Positions 58,179-64,000 of a stretch of DNA of 64,000 bases are shown here, one piece after another. The position numbers and the translations under genes were made by a program. This stretch comes from Aristolochia californica (lineage: Eukaryota > Streptophyta > Magnoliopsida > Piperales > Aristolochiaceae), in contig JARWKL010000010.1 in the NCBI GenBank assembly GCA_029961685.1, positions 28,800,111 to 28,864,110 on the forward strand. The letters run 5' to 3'. How positions within the stretch are numbered: the stretch's first letter is position 1; every line of letters begins with the position of its first letter. The notes beneath the pieces are model-generated. The model worked only from the letters and a program-made list of their open reading frames with translations, had not been told where the DNA came from and searched no databases.

Positions 58179-58849
58179 TTTTGCAGTTTAGCATGATTTA
58201 TTGACCTTGATGTAGTCTTGCTATACAAGATGACATGTAGTAACTCATTGTGTGGTTGCATCCCAGCCGAACCCACTAGTGTTGAGATAGCTCGTTACTG
58301 TTTGGTAAGTTTTTTTTCATGATCTTGTTCGATTCTTAAGCTGCTCAACAGTTTTTTTTATTGTCTGCGTCTTCATTGAACCTATTAACATAGTTCATAT
58401 ACACCTCATGCTTCCATACCCCATTGGGTAAATTGTTCCCCATATTGGCCTACTCAACCAAGAGATCGAGCATTTTGTGGTCATCTTCAAATGTCATATG
58501 ATCAAGCAGTTTGTTGTCTTATACCAACCATTTATAATCTAAATCCGAGATGGTCCTCATGGAAAAAACTGTATTAGACAACCTTTACCCGTCCTAGTGA
58601 TTAGAGACGCATGAAAACACAAATAACCACTTAAAAAAAAAATACCACGTGGTGGATATTTATAACACATCTGAATCTCCTCACCACATGGCAAGATCAT
58701 TCCATAGCACTGGTAGAGCCCAATATGATTTCACAGTCACTACGAATCGTACCTTGTCAGTGATGGGGATTAGGTTTCGTTGACTAATGAATGCCCGTGT
58801 AGGCGACTCAACCTAGTTTGAATTGGACTCAACCCACCCACCATTAGCC

Positions 58850-59790
58850 CCTAAACCCACCATTAAATAGCCCCTAAACCCTAAACCCACCATCCATTAG
58901 CCCCTAAACCCTAAACCCATCCTCCATTAGCCCCTAAACCCTAAACCTAACTTTTATTAAACCTAAACCCTAACTCCATTAGCCCCTACATCCTAAACCC
59001 ATAACCCTAACTTTAATTCTAGAACCTAAACCTAAACTTTTTACACTAAACACCCAAAAAGCCCCAAACCCTAAAACCTATAACCGCAAACTCTAAACCC
59101 CTCAACCCTAATTTACACTCGTTGTAGTAACTAGGGACACATGGAAACACAAATAACCACTTAAAAAATAACTACGTGGTGGATATTTATAACACATCCG
59201 GATCTCCTCACCACATGGCAAGATCATTCCATAGCACTTCAAAATTATACAACATTCTATAACATTTAGTAATTAATCAAACTAATTCCATTGCAGATGA
59301 CTAGAACAATGCAAAACACACTCATCAAGTCCAAATTCACCGAACACCCCTGGTTGAGACCCATATGTCTTTGAAGTCACTACGAACTATACCTCTTCAG
59401 TGATGAGGGTCGGGTATCGTTGGCTAATGGACACCAGTGTAGGCGACTCAACCTTGTTTGAACTAGACTCAACCCACCCTCCATTAACCCTTAAACCCTA
59501 AACCCTAAACCCACCCTTCATTATCCCATAAACCCTAAACCCTAAACCCATCCTCCATTAGCCCCTAAACCCTAAAACCTTAACCCTAACCCTAATTCCA
59601 GAACCTAAACCCTAAACCTTTTACACTAAACCCCTTAAAAGCCCCAAACCCTAAACCCTAGAACCCCAAAATCTAAACCCCTAAACCCTAATTTCTATTA
59701 ACCCTACCTTGACCGCGCTTAAAAAAAATATAAACCCTAAATACCCTAAACCCAAATTATACCCTATAAAGACGAAATTGAGCCCTAAAT
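58850..59790 (-). repeat. CCCTAAA (telomere-like) arrays in Harbinger copy 3
   Basis: Two blocks (about 58850-59110 and 59490-59790) of CCCTAAACCC units, many arranged with CATTAGCCCCTAAACCC spacers. The blocks are separated by the duplicated Harbinger segment. Confidence 0.75.
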
Positions 59791-60064
59791 ACCATAAACT
59801 CTAACCCTATTTGGGGAAATCAAGGGAAATCGAAGAAATTGATACTGAAATTGGGAAAATCGAAGGAAAATGAAATCGAAATGGGTGAAATCGATGGAAA
59901 TTGGGAGGACTTTTAGGGTAAAAGAGAATAGCCAGAGGGAGAAGGGAGAGGGAGTAGAGAGAGGGAGAGGAGATGTGAAGATGATAAAAAAGGAGAAGAG
60001 ATACGAAGACAACAAAGGGAGAAGAAGCCCAAGTGAGTGCGAAGACAAGAAGGAGAAAAAAAAT

Positions 60065-60092
60065 GGGGGGGGGGGGGGGGGGGGGGGGGGGG
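60065..60092 (+). repeat. G28 homopolymer
   Basis: Twenty-eight G in the leader of Harbinger copy 3, equivalent to the C14 of copy 1 and G32 of copy 2. Confidence 0.85.
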
Positions 60093-60384
60093 CTGAAGGG
60101 GCTCGTCCTGAACGATGACTTCAAGTGGATGATTACCTATATATTTCAGACGAAGCTAGCACTGGTGCACCACTAACGACTTCATTGAATGACCTAAGTA
60201 ATCGAGATGAATTTCATCTCTTGATTCTTTTGTTGGAAGGGCCACTAGGATGTGTTGATGAGCACAATTCCTGTTTGATTGCACCATGGTCATAGTATAT
60301 CTTTTCCATTTTACAAATAATGCTTATGGTGGAGGAAGTTTTACCAGTGAAACATTTTATGACAATACAAAGGTTCCAAAACAT

Positions 60385-60869
60385 ATTGCCTTTTCTAGGA
60401 AATGTTGGAAAGGTATTTCTAAGGACAATTAGTGCCTCATGTTTCCCAAAAATATTTTTTAACTGGAAATTCTTATAAAAATCATATAATTTTTTAAGTA
60501 ACATTTTCTAGCCAAGATGGCCCTGAAAACTATATGGAAAATTTTTGAATAAGTATTTGACGATTGATGTTGTAATACTTTTACTATAATACTATTTTTT
60601 ATGGCAATTTTGTGTTTGAAAATTTATTTTACTAAAAATTTATTGGATAAGTATGGTAATGTATGAGAATGTTAAATTTTATTTATTTCCTTGGAAATGA
60701 CACTAATAGGTCAATTTAATTTTCCTTGGAAATTTTTAAAATTTTCATGTAATTTCCTAGTAAGGCACTGATAGGATTTTATAAGGTTTCTTGGAAATGT
60801 CTATCCTAGGAAAAATATTTATAGATTTTCTTTACATATTAATTCCAACCAAAGCCATTAACAAGGTCT
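60385..60869 (-). mobile_element. MITE family A, copy 2
   Basis: The reverse complement aligns over most of its length with 4198-4705. The plus-strand right end ATTAACAAGGTCT matches the family terminus. The other end, near 60385, stops short of a terminal repeat, so this copy is truncated. Confidence 0.65.
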
Positions 60870-61189
60870 AGCTCTTTCCTGAGAACAACTTTTACTTTCG
60901 AATTTGCATTTCACCTACAAAGGACTTTCTATTTCTCAAAAACGAGTAGAAAATCGATAGAGGAATTGACTATAGCCAACAGAAACCTTGTTTGCTAGTT
61001 ATTTTTTGTTTCCTTTGACAACAATGGTTCTCAAAATTTTTTTTTCCCAGGAAAACATTTTCTAGCTTCAATGAGGGAAAAGTGAAAGTGAATTACTTTT
61101 TTGTGTCAGTATGCCCAATGGAAAGTGCAGTGTAAAGTATTTTCTTGTGATAGTGTACACAATGAAAATATAGAAAAGTGGAGAATGTG
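60870..61189. other. Intergenic, GTGAAAGTGAA-rich
   Basis: No gene. Contains GTGAAAGTGAATTAC near 61090, resembling the motif patch at 325-490. Confidence 0.35.
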
Positions 61190-61434
61190 TTTATTAATAA
61201 AATACTCTGATATATTTAATCTTATTAAGAAAGTTTTATTTAACTTTTCAATTAATAAAATAAGATAAACAATATACAAATTAAAATAAAAAATTAATTT
61301 AATTAAATATAAAAAATAATATAACTAAACAAACAGGTTACTTTTATATTGTCTAGATACTTAATCAAATTCTTACATTTACGGTATCTAAATTATCACT
61401 CTGAAATTAGTATTTTAATATAATATTAAAAGTA

Positions 61435-61484
<50 letters not shown>

Positions 61485-62300
61485 TAAATAGGTTATTTTA
61501 TTATATAAAATTACTTTGATAGATTTAAATTTTATAAGATGGTTTTATTTAAATTTATTAATAAAATAAAATTAAAAATTTAATTAATTATAAAATAGAA
61601 TACTTAAACAAAAATGTTTAATTTTATAATGTCTAGATACTTGATCAAAGTATTACTTTTAAAATATCTTAATTATCACTCTTATATTAGTAATTTAATA
61701 TAATATTAAAATTTATGAATATAATAAATAAATAAATAGGGTATTTTATTAATAAAATTATATAGTTTTTAGATTTGTCTAAATTAATAAAATATTAACA
61801 AAATAAAATAAAAATATAATTTAATTAATTTAATTAGTATAAAAAAAATACCCAAACAAAGATATTTACTTTCATAATGTCCAGTAGTATCTAAATTATC
61901 GCTCTTAGATTATTAATTTTATAGAATATTGAAAGTTGAGAATATATATAAATACATAAATGAGGTATTTTATTATATAAAAGTACTTTGATAGATTTAA
62001 CTTATGTAAGATGGTTTTATTTAATTTTTTATTAATAAAAGAAGATAGATTTTAGTTTAGTCCAAATAAATAAAATAATGACAATGTAAAATAAAAAAAT
62101 AATTTAATTATTTTAAAAAATTAAAAATAAAATACCCAAACAAAGATGTTTACTTTTATAATGTCTAGATCCTTGATCAAATCTTTACTTTTAAAATATC
62201 TAAATTATCACTCTTAAATTAATAATTAAATATAATATTAAAAGTCAAGAATTTATATAAATAAATAAATAGGGTACTTTATTATAAATACATTTTGATA
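61190..62300 (-). repeat. AT-rich block of about four tandem units of 250-285 bp
   Basis: The phrase ATAATGTCTAGATACTTGATCAAA recurs at about 61348, 61628, 61876 (variant) and 62160, each with TCTAAATTATCACTCTTA-TTA downstream and AATACCCAAACAAA upstream. A (TA)n-(CA)n microsatellite lies at about 61438-61484. Inverted relatives lie at 550-1455. Confidence 0.7.
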
Positions 62301-62419
62301 GAGGGTATTCTAGGTTAATACTTTTAAAGTCATGAAAATTTTCCTTCGTAAAAATACTTAATCATGAATTGATAGATTTGAAAAAGAGAAAAATTCATAA
62401 TATAAAAGTAAACGTAAAT

Positions 62420-63592
62420 TGTTGACCGTTGGTTTAGTTCCACATTATTTTTTATGATAATAAAATTAATTGACCTAATAATTTATAAATCTAGCATTTC
62501 AGATACTTAACCTTTAAGAGCATTTCAAGGTCTAAAGCTTCAAAGCCAAAATGAAGACCTTAAACAAAATTGAAGAACAACTCTTGATGAAACACCCACA
62601 AGGAAGAAGACAACGAGAAAGACTCGAGTTCAAGCATCAAGACATTTGTTTAAACTCAGTCAATTTGTATAAGAGAGTATTTTAAACTCCTATTCTTTAA
62701 TTACTTGTGAGATCGGAGCTTTATGATATAAATTGTATATCAACATGTTTAGAATTATCATATACATCACTTAGGAACATGTTAAAACACTTAAAGAGAA
62801 ATTCTCATGCTTTATAAAATATACATTTTTAATCTGGCTTTGGAATGATTGATTAGGCACTGGCTATGATCAATCATCCAAAACTAAGCAAGCAAGAAAT
62901 ATAAAGCATGATCGATCAACCATAGTCGATTGATCAATCATCCAAACTATAAATACCCCACCAAACTATGAGTAAAGATGTGAATGAACATTAATTTCCA
63001 TATTATCAAGACACAAAGCTTTACCTTGAAAATTCCCACCAAAAGTGTTTTAGAGAGAGAGAGAGAGAGACCATATCTTTGAAAACATTCTCTCTTTTTC
63101 AATCATCCTTGCATGCATAATAGTAAAAGCTCTTTGATCACTCCACAATGTGCTACAAAGGAGGAGGCAATTTGAATCTCTCAAGTAAAAGCATCTCTCC
63201 AAGTAAAGGTGTAAAATTTACCCTTTCTAGAACATGATAATCTAGATACAAAAGGCCTATCTAGAGCTAAAATGTAGCAACAATATCTTGGAGAGGTTGG
63301 TTGATGTAAAAATCGTGCATTGAGCTACACGTGGCCAAAGAGAGCCGGAATCTCTTTGTATTTTTCTAGCTATTAGAACCTAATAGTGGAAATTTTTCCA
63401 AGAAAGGATTCTTGGGTGGTGACTACCACGAGGGGAACATCGATAACAAAAAATCTTTTTGTCCCTATGGTGTGTGCATGTTTTTGCTTATATTGAATTG
63501 CTTTTATACATAATATTGTGATTACAAGCACAAATTGTTTTTAATTTAAATAACTCAAATCACCTCCTCTTGTGAAGTCACCTGGGCCAACA
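62420..63592 (+). mobile_element. Solo SIRE-like Copia LTR, copy D
   Basis: A 1173-bp LTR starting TGTTGACC and ending GGGCCAACA, flanked by TAAAT on both sides (62415-62419 and 63593-63597). No internal region remains, so it arose by recombination between two LTRs. It contains GATCGATC palindromes (62845-62945), the TATAAATACCCCACCAAAC stretch, a (GA)n run (63053-63070) and the end CACCTCCTCTTGTGAAGTCACC shared with copies A-C. Confidence 0.85.
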
Positions 63593-63760
63593 TAAATAAC
63601 AACACGTTTAAATATTTAATTTAAAAAAATCAATTCATGATCAAGTAACACAAGTACAACACTTTTTAATGTTTAATATTAAAAATTCAGTTAGTACCTG
63701 TGGAATACAACCTAAATAATCATATTCATTAAAATACAATAATCAATAACTATGCCACAT

Positions 63761-64000
63761 CTAAGTTGCTAAAAAATCACGGAAATATGATGCTCTTACG
63801 AATTGTATTACATGCTCCCTCTGAATATTTCTGTGTAGGTTGTCATCATCTACAAAACCATCACTACCATTACTATCTTCAACATCATCTACACCATCAC
63901 CCTCATCATCTTCTCCACGAGACTCATCACTTGAATCATCCTCTTCATTTTCAAAAATATCCATGTAATCCTTCGTGTGTATATAATTATGTATCATGCA
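63761..64000 (-). pseudogene. Harbinger transposase C-terminus, continues beyond the window
   Basis: Reads CMIHNYIHTKDYMDIFENE, then an Asp/Glu/Ser-rich tail and VIQFVRASYFRDFLAT before a stop. The copy 1 transposase ends with the corresponding ILHNYIRAEDYDDIFEDE, acidic tail and AAQFRDAIST. The catalytic part lies outside the window. Whether this fourth copy is intact cannot be judged, so the pseudogene label is provisional. Confidence 0.7.

Larger units (their letters stand above)
54300..58510 (-). pseudogene. MYB/SANT-like gene of Harbinger copy 3, broken and split
   Basis: Exon 2 remnant (54300-54830) reads EKYRREGCLLYEKLVLAVGN, later RHRKRTEMSTDDTSRFIDAM and WFKALLEILDLPIQLKFR, with stops and shifts. 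Exon 1 remnant (58184-58510) keeps DNA matching the WDATTQ, KNRTR and LVEQ regions of copy 1. The LTR retroelement lies between them, that is, in the former intron. Confidence 0.7.
54010..60225 (-). mobile_element. PIF/Harbinger copy 3 (truncated, split by an LTR retroelement)
   Basis: Read on the minus strand: GTCGTTAGTGGTGC motif (near 60165), G28/C28 run (60065-60092), purine-rich leader, CCCTAAA array (58850-59790), the CCCGTGTAGG block twice, MYB-like exon 1 remnant (58184-58510), nested retroelement (54898-58178), MYB-like exon 2 remnant (54300-54830), and a decayed minisatellite (54020-54140). No transposase follows, so this copy lost its 3' half. The outer terminal repeat is also missing near 60225. 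Confidence 0.75.

Noticed and set aside
59785..60124. Overlapping frames next to the G28 run
   Set aside because: The same low-complexity leader in Harbinger copy 3. Proline or glycine runs come from the homopolymer.

Overview
This is a window of plant nuclear DNA, most likely from a non-grass flowering plant with a repeat-rich genome. The evidence is a split ethylene-receptor gene, an intronless AHL gene, a DUF604 glycosyltransferase gene, plant-type GT-AG introns, several plant transposon superfamilies and TTTAGGG-like (plant telomere-type) repeats. The coding regions are not strongly GC-rich, which argues against a grass. The species cannot be named from the sequence alone. Family names below come from recognised motifs, not from a database search.

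Four genes look intact, all on the minus strand: an uncharacterised 210-residue protein with a C-terminal four-cysteine zinc-ribbon-like motif (2844-3476); a clade-A AHL nuclear protein (27146-28123); a subfamily-2 ethylene receptor of ETR2/EIN4 type with a 3.5-kb intron (38641-44443); and a DUF604/Fringe-like glycosyltransferase with three coding exons (47041-48773) and a probable 5'-leader intron. Three pieces of broken host-type genes are also readable: a thylakoid-lumen pentapeptide-repeat gene of TL15 type missing at least one exon (45549-46424), a PB1-domain fragment of a NIN-like protein (35225-35560), and a 126-bp LINE tail inside the receptor intron.

Most of the rest is transposon. 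PIF/Harbinger elements dominate. Copy 1 (5394-11113, plus) is nearly complete, with terminal inverted repeats, an intact two-exon MYB/SANT-like gene and a transposase that has lost its first catalytic aspartate. Copy 2 (30290-33371, minus) and copy 3 (about 54010-60225, minus) are decayed, and copy 4 enters from the right edge (63761-64000, minus). Copies 1 to 3 carry TTTAGGG-like arrays and a long C/G homopolymer at a similar place near the 5' end. Copy 3 is split by a 3281-bp gag-pol-less LTR retroelement with target duplication TTTTG, inside the intron of its MYB-like gene. A relative of that retroelement lies at about 12860-14840.

Four copies of a Copia-like (SIRE/Maximus-like) LTR full of GATCGATC palindromes lie at about 11.3, 14.8, 18.3 and 62.4 kb. 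The last is a clean solo LTR with duplication TAAAT. Smaller elements include a Mutator-like element with about 195-bp terminal repeats (1466-2614), two MITE families each present twice in opposite orientation, a Copia gag remnant, a Ty3/gypsy reverse-transcriptase fragment, and an AT-rich repeat found inverted at the two ends of the window. No rRNA, tRNA or CRISPR array was recognised. Long stretches (21.25-27.1 kb, 28.1-30.3 kb, 33.4-35.2 kb, 49.3-51.0 kb, 52.1-54.0 kb) show no gene I can support.
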